NCBI GenBank assembly: GCA_013298375.1
Contig: JAAFHM010000050.1
Location: 1-15,586, forward strand
Origin: Ignavibacteria bacterium
GTDB taxonomy: Bacteria; Bacteroidota; Ignavibacteria; Kapaibacteriales; UBA4661
Reading direction: 5' to 3'
DNA length: 15,586 bases
Shown here: positions 1-7,205 of the stretch, piece after piece
Numbering within the stretch: the first letter of the stretch is position 1
Layout of the letters: each line of letters starts with the position of its first letter
Program-made: the position numbers and the translations under genes
The notes under the pieces: generated by a model
Seen by the model: only the letters and a program-made list of their open reading frames with translations
The model's database searches: none
What the model was told of the DNA's origin: nothing

Positions 1-491
1 TTTTTACTCAATATGAGATTGGTGCAACTTCGACGGAAGAATTTTGCGAAGGCTTGCGGAAAGAATTGGGCTTGCACGGCAGCGATGAAGAGCTTTCGGC
101 GGCGTGGAACGCTATGCTGCTCGGCGTGTATCCGGGTCGCAATGGTCTTGTTTGGCGATTAAAACAACGATATAGCCTTGCGCTTTTGAGCAACACCAAT
201 GCGCTTCATATCGAACACGTAAAGCCAGAGTGTCAAGAACTCTTTTCCTTTTTCGATACACTGTTTTTCTCGTACGAAATGGGCTTGCGCAAGCCGGATG
301 CGGCTATTTTTCAGCGTGTTTTGGACACGATGAAGTATGTGCCATCAGAGACGCTTTTTATTGACGACTCGCATCAACATATTGAAACAGCACGAGCCTG
401 TGGCTTGCGTACATTGTGGTTGCAGCATCCGGATAGCCTTGAACTTGTTGTCGATATGCTTGCGCCGAATAGCGCTGAAAAGGCATCGTGA
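1..491 (+). CDS. HAD-superfamily hydrolase, 3' part only (5' end outside the window)
   Basis: The frame is open from base 3 with no plausible start, so the gene begins before the window; 162 residues and the TGA stop are visible. The visible part matches a subfamily IA HAD phosphatase. Motif II is the Ser in LALLSNTN (visible residue about 63), motif III the Lys in GLRKPDAAIF (about 97), and motif IV the acidic pair in TLFIDDSHQHIETA (about 121-122). The segment before motif II fits the helical cap. The nucleophile motif DxDxT would lie upstream and cannot be checked. Family members dephosphorylate small phosphometabolites in the cytosol; the substrate cannot be told from this fragment. It converges on the DoxX-like gene, with a hairpin element in between. 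The superfamily call is firm; a specific function is not offered. Confidence 0.88.
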   Translation, partial: FTQYEIGATSTEEFCEGLRKELGLHGSDEELSAAWNAMLLGVYPGRNGLVWRLKQRYSLALLSNTNALHIEHVKPECQELFSFFDTLFFSYEMGLRKPDAAIFQRVLDTMKYVPSETLFIDDSHQHIETARACGLRTLWLQHPDSLELVVDMLAPNSAEKAS

Positions 492-500
492 TATTGCGGG

Positions 501-561
501 GTCATTCCGACCTTCAGGGCTTTCGCTGAGAGGAATTTCTCCTTAAAAAAGCGAAAGCCCT
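501..561. repeat. Hairpin repeat element between convergent genes, possibly a bidirectional terminator
   Basis: A perfect 11-base inverted repeat (AGGGCTTTCGC at 516-526, GCGAAAGCCCT at 551-561) encloses a smaller one (AGGA 531-534, TCCT 540-543). ATTCC at 504-508 is also matched by GGAAT at 532-536. The text beginning GTCATTCCGACCTTC resembles the dispersed palindromic repeats of the GTCATTCCGA...GGAATCTCC type seen in many bacterial genomes. It lies in the gap between two converging genes, so it could end transcription from both sides, although no good T-run follows on either strand. Family membership is a resemblance from memory. Confidence 0.5.
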
Positions 562-590
562 TGTAGCTTTCCCTTCAAAGTACACAATCA

Positions 591-1082
591 TTATGATTCA
601 TGGGAATTTGCGCTCTGCAACTGTCGCATGGACTCGAACGAAAATGGTAAAATGTCATTCAGCGTTGCGGCAACAAAAATCTGAATAGCCAAAACGAGTA
701 ATGCCACATCTTCAAAGACTTTTTTCCAACCGACGATTTCACCGCCTCCTGTCTGCGAATAGCACCCACATTCAATGCTCAAACCACGTGCCATTGCGCT
801 GCCGATAGCAATGAGAAACACAACCAGCATCGCTGCCACAAGCGCCGAACTTGCCCGAAGGCGAATACCGAATATCAGAAACACCCCCGTCAATACCTCT
901 AACCAAGGCATGATAAGCGCCATGAGATTTAATGCGCCAAATGAAACAAGTTGATAATTGTTAATGGCTTTGGCAAAGGCATTGGGGTTGACGATTTTTT
1001 CAACACCGGCAATGACAAAAACAGAGCCGAGAACTACTCGTGCTGCAAGCACAATAACGGGATGGAATAAAACTGTTTGCAT
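591..1082 (-). CDS. DoxX/MauE-like membrane protein
   Basis: The product has 163 residues with about four hydrophobic segments (roughly 8-27, 50-72, 78-98 and 122-142). This is the layout of DoxX-family and MauE-like inner-membrane proteins. The RVVLGSVFVIAGVEKI segment near the N terminus and ECGCY (Cys105, Cys107) before the last membrane segment are typical of the MauE-like branch, whose members are linked to thiol or disulfide chemistry in the periplasm or to quinone-coupled electron transfer. The ATG at 1082 is preceded by AAGGA, a usable ribosome-binding site. The gene stands alone on the minus strand, divergent from recA, and a 16-bp palindrome about 25 bases upstream suggests its own repressor. 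The family is clear from hydropathy and the Cys motif; the exact role is unknown. Confidence 0.8.
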   Translation of the reverse strand: MQTVLFHPVIVLAARVVLGSVFVIAGVEKIVNPNAFAKAINNYQLVSFGALNLMALIMPWLEVLTGVFLIFGIRLRASSALVAAMLVVFLIAIGSAMARGLSIECGCYSQTGGGEIVGWKKVFEDVALLVLAIQIFVAATLNDILPFSFESMRQLQSANSHES

Positions 1083-1408
1083 ATATTTCCTTAAAAATTC
1101 AACAATAGTTGATATGTCAACTAATATACATCTTTTTTTGTGAAATCCTAATTTCCTGCTGTTGGCTATGCCAATGTCAATGATTATTAAAGCAACAAGC
1201 CTTTTGTTATCATATTTTTACACTTGAGTAATTGTCAATTTCTATGCTCTTGTTTTTAACGCCTCGTGGCTCAACAAAAGAAAAACAGCTCTTTTGCGCC
1301 GATGTGCGAAAAACTTGTCGGAAACAAGAACTTGTGTTAATTTACAGAAATTCTACAACTGTTTATCATGCCCATAAAGGCATAATTCTCGTACAAAGAG
1401 GTAGCGCA
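1083..1408. other. Divergent intergenic region between the DoxX-like gene and recA
   Basis: This A/T-rich stretch of 326 bases holds the palindrome at 1107-1122 and probably the promoters of both divergent genes. On the + strand TTGTCG (1315-1320) and TAATTT (1338-1343) are 17 bases apart and could be a weak sigma-70-like promoter for recA. CTTGTcggaaACAAG and ACAAGaaCTTGT nest around it, and GAACTTGTGTTA partly resembles the GAAC-N4-GTTC LexA site. A small hairpin (ATGCC 1368-1372, GGCAT 1379-1383) precedes the recA ribosome-binding site. The recA frame is open back to 1232, but that extension does not look like RecA. No RNA gene was recognised. Confidence 0.4.
1107..1122. promoter_or_regulatory. 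Perfect 6+4+6 palindrome, candidate operator of the DoxX-like gene
   Basis: The site is AGTTGA-TATG-TCAACT, two perfect 6-base arms around four bases, 24 bases from the DoxX start codon. Read on the minus strand it contains TTGACA, so a bound regulator would cover a possible -35 element. Spacing and sequence resemble operators of MarR-family repressors. No regulator gene is in view, so this is inference. Confidence 0.45.
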
Positions 1409-2530
1409 ATGGCTAAAGAAAAAGAAGAACTGACAAAAGAAACAGGAAAGACTTCCAAAGCGGACAAAGGCGAAACAGTAAACCCTGCGGAAGCGCGAAA
1501 AAAGGCGCTTCAGGCGGCAATGGAGCAGATTGAAAAAGACCACGGTAAAGGCGCTATTATGCGCTTGAGCGATAAGGTTGTCGTGCCGATTGACTCTATC
1601 TCGACAGGATGTATCTCGCTGGATAATGCCATCGGCGTTGGCGGCGTACCACGTGGGCGCATTATTGAAATCTATGGACCGGAATCGTCAGGAAAAACCA
1701 CGATTTGTTTGCATATTATCGCAGAAGCACAGAAAAATGGCGGTGTTGCGGCATTTATTGATACCGAACACGCGCTGGATATTCAATACGCACGGCGTTT
1801 GGGCGTGGATTTGAGTAATCTCTTGCTTGCGCAGCCTGAATTTGGAGAACAAGCATTGGAAATCGTTGAAACGCTCGTCCGTTCAAGCGCTATTGATGTA
1901 ATTATTATTGACTCCGTTGCCGCGCTCACACCTCGCGTGGAAATTGAAGGCGACATGGGCGATGCTCAAATGGGTTCACACGCACGCTTGATGTCTCAAG
2001 CAATGCGCAAACTCAATGCAGCAATCGGCGCTTCAAAAACAACGGTTATGTTCACCAACCAACTTCGTTCCAAAATTGGCGTAATGTATGGCAATCCCGA
2101 AACAACGACGGGCGGCAACGCACTCAAGTTTTATGCGTCGGTGCGCATGGATATTCGCCGCAAAGATATGATTAAAGAAGGCGATCAAATTATCGGTAAC
2201 CGAGTGCGTATCAAGGTTGTAAAAAACAAAGTCGCGCCGCCGTTCAAAGAAGTGGAGTTCGATATTCTCTACAATGAAGGCATTTCCAAATTGGGCGATA
2301 TGATTGACCTTGCCCTTGAATACAAGATCATTGCCAAGAGTGGTTCGTGGTTCAGCTACCGCGATGAACGCGCTCAAGGGCGTGATTCGATGCGGGTTAT
2401 TCTCAAAGAAAACGCGAAATTGCTTGCGCACTTGGAGCAGGATGTCAAAAAGAAATTAGCAGAAATTGCGGCTCAACCCGCAACATCATCCACTCCGGCA
2501 CCCGTCGAGGCAGAAGTCGAAGCGCAATAG
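1409..2530 (+). CDS. recA: Recombinase RecA
   Basis: RecA is the DNA-dependent ATPase that forms the presynaptic filament for homologous recombination and triggers LexA-type self-cleavage. The 373-residue product is near the usual 340-380. It shows Walker A GPESSGKT (residues 90-97), the EHALD segment, Walker B VIIIDSVAAL, L1 around GDMGDAQMG, the NQLRSKIGVMYGNPETTTGG stretch leading into L2, and ALKFYASVR. The ATG at 1409 was chosen because AAAGAGG (1395-1401) sits correctly in front of it and its N-terminal extension of about 20 charged residues leads straight into the RecA fold; the frame upstream is open to 1232 but unlike RecA. The C-terminal tail is rich in Ala, Pro, Thr and Glu, matching the acidic tail that tempers RecA activity. 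Identity is certain. Confidence 0.98.
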   Translation: MAKEKEELTKETGKTSKADKGETVNPAEARKKALQAAMEQIEKDHGKGAIMRLSDKVVVPIDSISTGCISLDNAIGVGGVPRGRIIEIYGPESSGKTTICLHIIAEAQKNGGVAAFIDTEHALDIQYARRLGVDLSNLLLAQPEFGEQALEIVETLVRSSAIDVIIIDSVAALTPRVEIEGDMGDAQMGSHARLMSQAMRKLNAAIGASKTTVMFTNQLRSKIGVMYGNPETTTGGNALKFYASVRMDIRRKDMIKEGDQIIGNRVRIKVVKNKVAPPFKEVEFDILYNEGISKLGDMIDLALEYKIIAKSGSWFSYRDERAQGRDSMRVILKENAKLLAHLEQDVKKKLAEIAAQPATSSTPAPVEAEVEAQ

Positions 2531-2619
2531 GATGTGAAGGAATCGCTCTGCGTAACCTTTTCTCCCCAATGCTGTTTCTCTCATTGAATTTTCTTTTCTC
2601 ACTTTTCACAACTACCACT

Positions 2620-2784
2620 ATGTTTGGTCTAGGAACTCCCGAAATCCTTGTGATTGCTTTTTTGGTTATTCTGCTTTTTGGCTATAATAAAATTCCTGAG
2701 TTAATGAAAGGTTTGGGTTCAGGTATCAAGGAATTTAAGAAAGCCGCTAGCGGCGATGAAGAAAAAGAGAAAAAACAAGCGTAA
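2620..2784 (+). CDS. tatA: Twin-arginine translocase subunit TatA
   Basis: The 54-residue product has the TatA plan: a short periplasmic N terminus with GTPE, one membrane helix (about residues 9-22), the FG hinge in LLFGYNKIPEL, an amphipathic helix (GLGSGIKEFKKA) and a charged Glu/Lys tail. TatA oligomers form the pore for folded proteins exported by the Tat system. The open frame reaches back to 2569, but the ATG at 2620 places the protein exactly on the family start (MFGLGTPE); the extra upstream residues would add a second hydrophobic stretch that TatA lacks. No Shine-Dalgarno sequence precedes this ATG. It is followed 57 bases later by tatB; tatC is not in the window. The tail is short compared with proteobacterial TatA. 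Confidence 0.93.
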   Translation: MFGLGTPEILVIAFLVILLFGYNKIPELMKGLGSGIKEFKKAASGDEEKEKKQA

Positions 2785-2799
2785 AAAAAACGCCTTTTT
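2777..2799 (+). terminator. Weak hairpin plus T5 across the tatA stop codon
   Basis: AAG-C-GT at 2777-2782 can pair with ACG-C-CTT at 2790-2796, with the loop made of A residues and a run of T following (2795-2799). The stem is short and has an imperfection, so this is at best a leaky attenuator that would lower tatB relative to tatA. Confidence 0.25.
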
Positions 2800-2841
2800 C
2801 TGCAATTTCATACTTCACTATTCATCACTTCTTCAACGACC

Positions 2842-3276
2842 ATGTTTGATGTTGGCGGCGGCGAACTTATGCTTATCGTGATGGCAATTTTACTGCTCTT
2901 CGGACCAGAAAAATTGCCAGAACTGGCGCGTACCTTTGGCAAGGGAATGTCGCATTTGCGCAAGGCTCAGACGGAGTTTCAGCGCAATGTCAATGCAATG
3001 GCTGACGAAGTGGACGAGCTTGTCCAGAAACAGCCCAATGAAATCCTTGCTCCTCCTCAATCAGAGCAGATGCCTAAGTTTGAACGGAGTCTTGTTCCAA
3101 ATTTTGATAACGAAAACGCTGCTGCAACGCCTTTTGAGGAGCATAGCCAGCATCCTGCGCAAGAGCCAATGACAACGCATTTGGAAGCAGGGTTGGGTGA
3201 TGAAACATCCCTCGGCACCGCGTCAAAACTCGTTATTCGCCCCGCAGAGAATACTATCGCCCTTGATCCCAAATAA
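2842..3276 (+). CDS. tatB: Sec-independent translocase protein TatB
   Basis: The 144-residue protein begins MFDVGGGELMLIV, very close to the TatB start MFDIGFSELLLV, with the conserved Glu at position 8. A membrane helix (about 6-21), the hinge LLLFGPEKLPEL and a long amphipathic helix (about 27-62) follow. The remainder is a hydrophilic, probably disordered tail rich in Pro, Glu and Gln. TatB sits with TatC in the receptor that recognises twin-arginine signal peptides. The length fits TatB and is well above the 54 residues of the TatA next door, which supports distinct A and B roles. The ATG has no Shine-Dalgarno sequence. It could also be annotated simply as a TatA/TatB-family protein, since the families merge outside Proteobacteria. 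Confidence 0.88.
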   Translation: MFDVGGGELMLIVMAILLLFGPEKLPELARTFGKGMSHLRKAQTEFQRNVNAMADEVDELVQKQPNEILAPPQSEQMPKFERSLVPNFDNENAAATPFEEHSQHPAQEPMTTHLEAGLGDETSLGTASKLVIRPAENTIALDPK

Positions 3277-3324
3277 ACCGATTTTGCCCCAATTCGTTCC
3301 ATCCGTGTTCCAATTTTTTCTTGC

Positions 3325-4737
3325 ATGAAATCTTACACCGCCTTTCGCACAGCCCGCATCGCCAATGAAACAACCTGTTCCGCCGCTTTGGAACAGTTTC
3401 TTTCGACTATTGACAATAAAAACACCGCCATTAACGCACTTTTGACCTTGAATATTGACGAAGCCCGTGCGCAAGCCGCAGAGAGCGATAAACGCTTTGC
3501 CGAAGGCTCTCCCCGCCCGCTTGAAGGTATGGTGATTGCAGTCAAAGACAATATTTCGACAAAAGGCTTGAAAACAACGTGTGCATCGAAAATTCTTGAA
3601 AATTTTGTCCCAATTTATGATGCTACCGTCATTCAACGCTTGAAGGATGCTGGTGCCGTGATAGTTGGTAAGGCAAATTTGGATGAATTTGCAATGGGTT
3701 CATCCAATGAAAATTCTGCCTTCGGTGCAGTGCGCAATCCCGTGAACACGGATTACGTCCCGGGCGGCTCATCCGGCGGCTCGGCGGCAGCAGTGGCGGC
3801 GGAAATGTGCCACACGGCGCTTGGCTCGGACACTGGCGGCTCAGTGCGCCTTCCGGCGGCGTTTTGCGGGGTAGTTGGTTTAAAACCTACCTACGGACGT
3901 GTTTCGCGGTATGGATTGGTTGCCTTTGGCTCATCACTCGACCAAATTGGGCAGTTCGGCGTAACGGTTGAGGATACGGCACTGCTCTACGATGCCGTCA
4001 ATGGCTTCGATGAGCGCGATGCGACAAGTTCTCACCATCCACAGCAACATACGCTGACGGCGCTTAAAAAGCCGCTTCCTGCATCGTTTACCGTTGCCAC
4101 CTTGCCTGATGACCAGCTTCAAGGCTGCGATGATGACGTGATGCGTGTCTATCGTGAAACGCTGGAACGCTTGAAATCGTTGGGTGCGAAGATTATTACG
4201 CACGAAATGAAGTATTTATCGGCAGTCATTCCCACGTATTATATCGTTGCAACCGCAGAAGCCTCATCAAATCTATCTCGCTATGATGGTGTACGCTATG
4301 GCTCCCGTAAAATCGGCGCTGATGGCGAGGTTGCTACGGAAACCCGCTCACAGGGCTTTGGTGCTGAAGTAAAGCGGCGCATTATGATTGGAAACTACGT
4401 GCTTTCATCGGGTTACTACGATGCTTATTACACAAAAGCACTGCAAGTACGCCGTCTGATTTACAATGATTACAAGGCGGTATTTGCCGATGCGGATGTA
4501 TTCCTCACGCCCGCCGCACCAACGCCCGCTTTCAAAATCGGCGAAAAATCTGCTGACCCGCTTGCAATGTACCTTTTCGATATCTTTACGGTATCCGCCA
4601 ATTTGGGCGGTGTTCCCGGCATTAGTGTTCCGGCAGGAACAAGCGCAAACGGCTTGCCGATTGGTATGCAGCTTCAGGCGAACCACTTTGAAGAAGAAAA
4701 ACTGCTGAATATCGCTTATCACCTCGTTGGAGCGTGA
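3325..4737 (+). CDS. gatA: Asp-tRNA(Asn)/Glu-tRNA(Gln) amidotransferase subunit A
   Basis: GatA releases ammonia from glutamine, which GatB uses to convert Glu-tRNA(Gln) or Asp-tRNA(Asn) into Gln-tRNA or Asn-tRNA in the cytosol. The 470-residue protein is a full-length amidase-signature enzyme. The Ser-cisSer-Lys triad is intact: Lys74 in IAVKDNIS, the cis-Ser at about 149 in PGGSSGGSAAAVAA, and nucleophile Ser173 in GSDTGGSVRLPAAF. GatA hallmarks also include GLKPTYGRVSRYGLVAFGSS and the C-terminal NLGGVPGISVP and GLPIGMQLQ segments. The ATG lies 48 bases after the tatB stop, without a Shine-Dalgarno sequence. gatB and gatC are not adjacent, as is common in genomes where gat genes are scattered. 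The call is secure. Confidence 0.96.
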   Translation: MKSYTAFRTARIANETTCSAALEQFLSTIDNKNTAINALLTLNIDEARAQAAESDKRFAEGSPRPLEGMVIAVKDNISTKGLKTTCASKILENFVPIYDATVIQRLKDAGAVIVGKANLDEFAMGSSNENSAFGAVRNPVNTDYVPGGSSGGSAAAVAAEMCHTALGSDTGGSVRLPAAFCGVVGLKPTYGRVSRYGLVAFGSSLDQIGQFGVTVEDTALLYDAVNGFDERDATSSHHPQQHTLTALKKPLPASFTVATLPDDQLQGCDDDVMRVYRETLERLKSLGAKIITHEMKYLSAVIPTYYIVATAEASSNLSRYDGVRYGSRKIGADGEVATETRSQGFGAEVKRRIMIGNYVLSSGYYDAYYTKALQVRRLIYNDYKAVFADADVFLTPAAPTPAFKIGEKSADPLAMYLFDIFTVSANLGGVPGISVPAGTSANGLPIGMQLQANHFEEEKLLNIAYHLVGA

Positions 4738-4778
4738 ATATTGTACTCTAGGAAAATATTTTGCCTGAAATGACGATA

Positions 4779-4839
4779 AACAGGAGTACAGACGAAGTTT
4801 ACATCGTCTCATATTACGAACTTCCTTCGTACTCCTGTT
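4779..4839 (+). repeat. 61-base hairpin between gatA and hemW
   Basis: AACAGGAGTAC (4779-4789) is perfectly inverted at 4829-4839 (GTACTCCTGTT). Inside, after a symmetric 4x4 internal loop, GAAGTT (4794-4799) pairs with AACTTC (4819-4824), leaving a loop of about 19 bases. A competing inner stem GACGA (4791-4795) with TCGTC (4804-4808) is also possible. No clean T-run follows, so it may be a processing or attenuation structure, a repeat copy, or a terminator of unusual form. Confidence 0.5.
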
Positions 4840-4861
4840 CTTCTGAAAATTTTGTACTGCT

Positions 4862-6100
4862 ATGCTTGGTCTCTATCTTCACATCCCTTTTTGCGAAAAA
4901 AAGTGCATCTACTGTGATTTCTACTCGCTTGAAACGACGACACTTATAGAAGATTTTGTCGAAACACTTCTCGTGGAAATTGATATCCGCGCGGCGTTGC
5001 TGCCCCAATCCAAATTGCATTTCGATACTCTCTTTTTGGGTGGCGGCACACCGTCACTGCTTTCTGCGCAACAGCTAGAGCGCATTATTACACGCTTGCA
5101 GAAGCATTTCACATTTTCGAGCGATGCGGAATGGACAATGGAATGTAATCCGGGAACGGTGACACGCGAATCGCTACGCCAATACAAGGCGCTTGGTATC
5201 AACCGCCTGAGTTTTGGGGTGCAGTCTTTTTTTGAAGAGGATTTGCAATTTTTAAGCCGTATTCACTCCAAAGATGAAGCCGTCAATGCGATTCAAATGA
5301 GTCGTGATGCGGGATTTGAGAATGTTAATCTTGATTTGATGTTTGCTTTGCCGAATCAATCACTCGCCCATTGGCAAAAAAATCTCGAAACCGCTGTGAG
5401 CCTTGAAACTGACCATATTTCCGCGTACAGCCTTATCTTTGAACCCGGAACGCCCCTCAATGCTATGCTTCAGCGCGGTGAAGTTCGAGCGCAAGACGAG
5501 GAGCGTGATGTGGAGATGTATGCGTGGGGTATTGATTTTTTGGCAGCGCGGGGCTATGAGCAGTATGAGGTATCGAATTTTGCAAAAAATGGAAAAATGT
5601 GCCGTCATAACAGCATTTACTGGCAAGGCGATGAGTACGTGAGTTTTGGACCATCGGCGCATGGCTATATTTCCAGCGAGTTTTCTCCGGGCGAGCAAGA
5701 TTATATGCGGTATTGGAATGTCCGAAGTTTGCAGCGCTATACCGCAATGGTGCGCTCTGGCGTACTGCCCTTGACCAATAGCGAGCTTTTGAGCGAAAAA
5801 GAGCGGATGTTTGAGCGGGCATTTTTGGAATTACGAGCGCGAGGCATTCGCAAACACGAGTTTAAGCAGGATTTTGGGATTGATGTGGATATTGCTTTGC
5901 AAGCGCTTATTGCGGAGTTTACCAAAGACGGGCTTTTGCGTGATACAAGGGAACGCTTAATGCTCTCGCCGCGTGGTTATGCGGTTTGTGATGCGATTAC
6001 GCTGGAAGCAATTACGCTGCTTGAGCGGTACTGCGGCATTGCATGGAAGCAATTGAGCGTTGATGATGAAACTATTCTGGAAGAACAGGAATTGGTGTAA
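4862..6100 (+). CDS. hemW: HemW-type radical SAM heme chaperone
   Basis: The 412-residue protein opens with the radical SAM cluster motif HIPFCEKKCIYCDF (Cys11, Cys15, Cys18), followed by LFLGGGTPSLL (GGGTPS at about 60-65) and ECNPGTVT, which hold SAM. Later landmarks are INRLSFGVQSF, LDLMFALPNQS, HISAYSLIFEPGTPL and the segment RHNSIYWQGDEYVSFGPSAHG. The last is shared by HemW and HemN relatives. The length and direct start at the radical SAM domain fit HemW (formerly called HemN-like or YggW). HemN is longer, about 450-460 residues, with an N-terminal extension that supplies a second SAM-binding arm. HemW binds heme and inserts it into respiratory proteins. The ATG at 4862 lacks a Shine-Dalgarno sequence. 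The family is certain; HemW over coproporphyrinogen oxidase is well supported but is a homology call. Confidence 0.92.
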   Translation: MLGLYLHIPFCEKKCIYCDFYSLETTTLIEDFVETLLVEIDIRAALLPQSKLHFDTLFLGGGTPSLLSAQQLERIITRLQKHFTFSSDAEWTMECNPGTVTRESLRQYKALGINRLSFGVQSFFEEDLQFLSRIHSKDEAVNAIQMSRDAGFENVNLDLMFALPNQSLAHWQKNLETAVSLETDHISAYSLIFEPGTPLNAMLQRGEVRAQDEERDVEMYAWGIDFLAARGYEQYEVSNFAKNGKMCRHNSIYWQGDEYVSFGPSAHGYISSEFSPGEQDYMRYWNVRSLQRYTAMVRSGVLPLTNSELLSEKERMFERAFLELRARGIRKHEFKQDFGIDVDIALQALIAEFTKDGLLRDTRERLMLSPRGYAVCDAITLEAITLLERYCGIAWKQLSVDDETILEEQELV

Positions 6101-6108
6101 CTTTTTTG

Positions 6109-6181
6109 CCGTTTTGAAGGGGATAGACTCAGAAACTGCCCGCTCTACCGAGCATTTACTGGGCTTGACGGTTTTTTTTTT
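6109..6181 (+). terminator. Candidate terminator after hemW
   Basis: A run of ten T (6172-6181) directly follows ACGG (6168-6171), which can close on CCGT (6109-6112). Within it GCCC (6138-6141) pairs with GGGC (6161-6164), and GCTC (6142-6145) with GAGC (6150-6153) around a TACC loop. The strong inner stem is seven bases from the T-run, so the fold is not a textbook terminator, but the T-run after hemW makes transcript termination the simplest reading. Confidence 0.5.
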
Positions 6182-6225
6182 CTCTGCAAAGCATTTATTC
6201 CTTTCACGTCTTTTTGCCTAACGCC

Positions 6226-7023
6226 ATGATTTTCGCATCTTTTCGTGATCTAAAAGTATGGTCGATCGCTGCTCTGGCGGCTCTGTTTCCGGCAATTATT
6301 CTGTTTGCGCAAGAATCGAATACGACATCGCCAAGCACGAAATATCAAGGACTTATCAAAGGAGTCCCCATCACCATGACCTTGCAGACAAAAGGCACAG
6401 CGATTATCGGCACGTATCAATATGTAAAAGTCGGCAAAGACCTCGAAGTACAAGGAACAATGAGTAGTAAAGACAGTATCGTCCTTAAAGAATTTGACGA
6501 AAAACAACGCCAAACAGGACTTTTCAAAGGGCGTACCTTTGGCGTAGGCTTTAGCACATCCGGCAAAGCAGATTCGATTGTTGGCGTGTGGTCTCGTCCC
6601 GATGGCTCAAAATCTGTGCCTTTCATACTGCGTACCGCTGGAACACTTGCCCCGCCGACAACGATTGACTTTTATAGCGGACGCTACAAACGCTCTGGCA
6701 AGAATAGCGCAGAAATAAACGTCCGCCGACTTGCCGATGGCACGCTAAAAGTCGAAGGCGAAGCCTATTGGATGGGCAATAATGACAACGTTCACACGGG
6801 CGATATGAGCGGTATTGTCAGCGTGAAAAATTTTCAAGCCGTTTATTCTGACAAAAATGTGCCTTGCAAATTTACCTTGACGTTTGGTTCGGACAATAAC
6901 ATCAGGAAAGCAAGCATCAACGTAAGTGGTGATGACGGCAACTGCGGCGGCATGAATGTTACCTTTAACGGCACGTACCAACGCACCAGCACAACGCCTG
7001 TTTTTCGTGTAGAAGAGAAGTGA
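6226..7023 (+). CDS. Secreted protein of unknown function with two beta-rich domains
   Basis: The family is not recognised. The 265-residue product has a signal peptide: basic start, hydrophobic core (about residues 12-28) and a likely cleavage near LFAQ-ES, so it is exported to the periplasm or beyond. Two halves can be seen. Residues about 39-137 are a beta-rich domain with alternating GTYQYVKVGKDLEVQG and GVWSRPDGSKSVPF segments. Residues about 149-253 carry YWMGNNDNVHTGDMSG and, near the end, CGGMNVTFNGTY; this half has the only two cysteines of the mature protein (Cys214, Cys240), a likely disulfide. It loosely resembles small periplasmic lysozyme-inhibitor-type domains, which is a weak impression. 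The ATG at 6226 was preferred to an in-frame TTG at 6214. It follows hemW across a likely terminator, so it probably has its own promoter. Confidence 0.75.
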   Translation: MIFASFRDLKVWSIAALAALFPAIILFAQESNTTSPSTKYQGLIKGVPITMTLQTKGTAIIGTYQYVKVGKDLEVQGTMSSKDSIVLKEFDEKQRQTGLFKGRTFGVGFSTSGKADSIVGVWSRPDGSKSVPFILRTAGTLAPPTTIDFYSGRYKRSGKNSAEINVRRLADGTLKVEGEAYWMGNNDNVHTGDMSGIVSVKNFQAVYSDKNVPCKFTLTFGSDNNIRKASINVSGDDGNCGGMNVTFNGTYQRTSTTPVFRVEEK

Positions 7024-7152
7024 TATTCTCTGAAACGCTTATTTTTCAATATGTTCACGCACCTTTGACTTCGCAAGCCCCAAATGCCGCATTGCATCTT
7101 GCTTGCAGGGTTTGGACGGGCAAAGAACAATATCACAACAATTACCCCGCAG

Positions 7153-7186
7153 GATTGATACAATCTGGTGAATCAAGGTGTCAATC
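7153..7186 (+). promoter_or_regulatory. Hairpin in the nhaA leader
   Basis: GATTGATAC (7153-7161) pairs with GTGTCAATC (7178-7186), eight Watson-Crick pairs and one G-U, around a 16-base loop ending about 20 bases before the nhaA ATG. It sits where a translational control element would be, in the roughly 180-base leader between the upstream stop and nhaA. No known riboswitch was recognised. Confidence 0.35.
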
Positions 7187-7205
7187 AATCGTTATTTTCG
7201 CTCTA

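Noticed and set aside
1232..1408. A 59-residue N-terminal extension of RecA.
   Set aside because: The residues do not resemble RecA, no ribosome-binding site precedes the far start, and AAAGAGG precedes the ATG at 1409.
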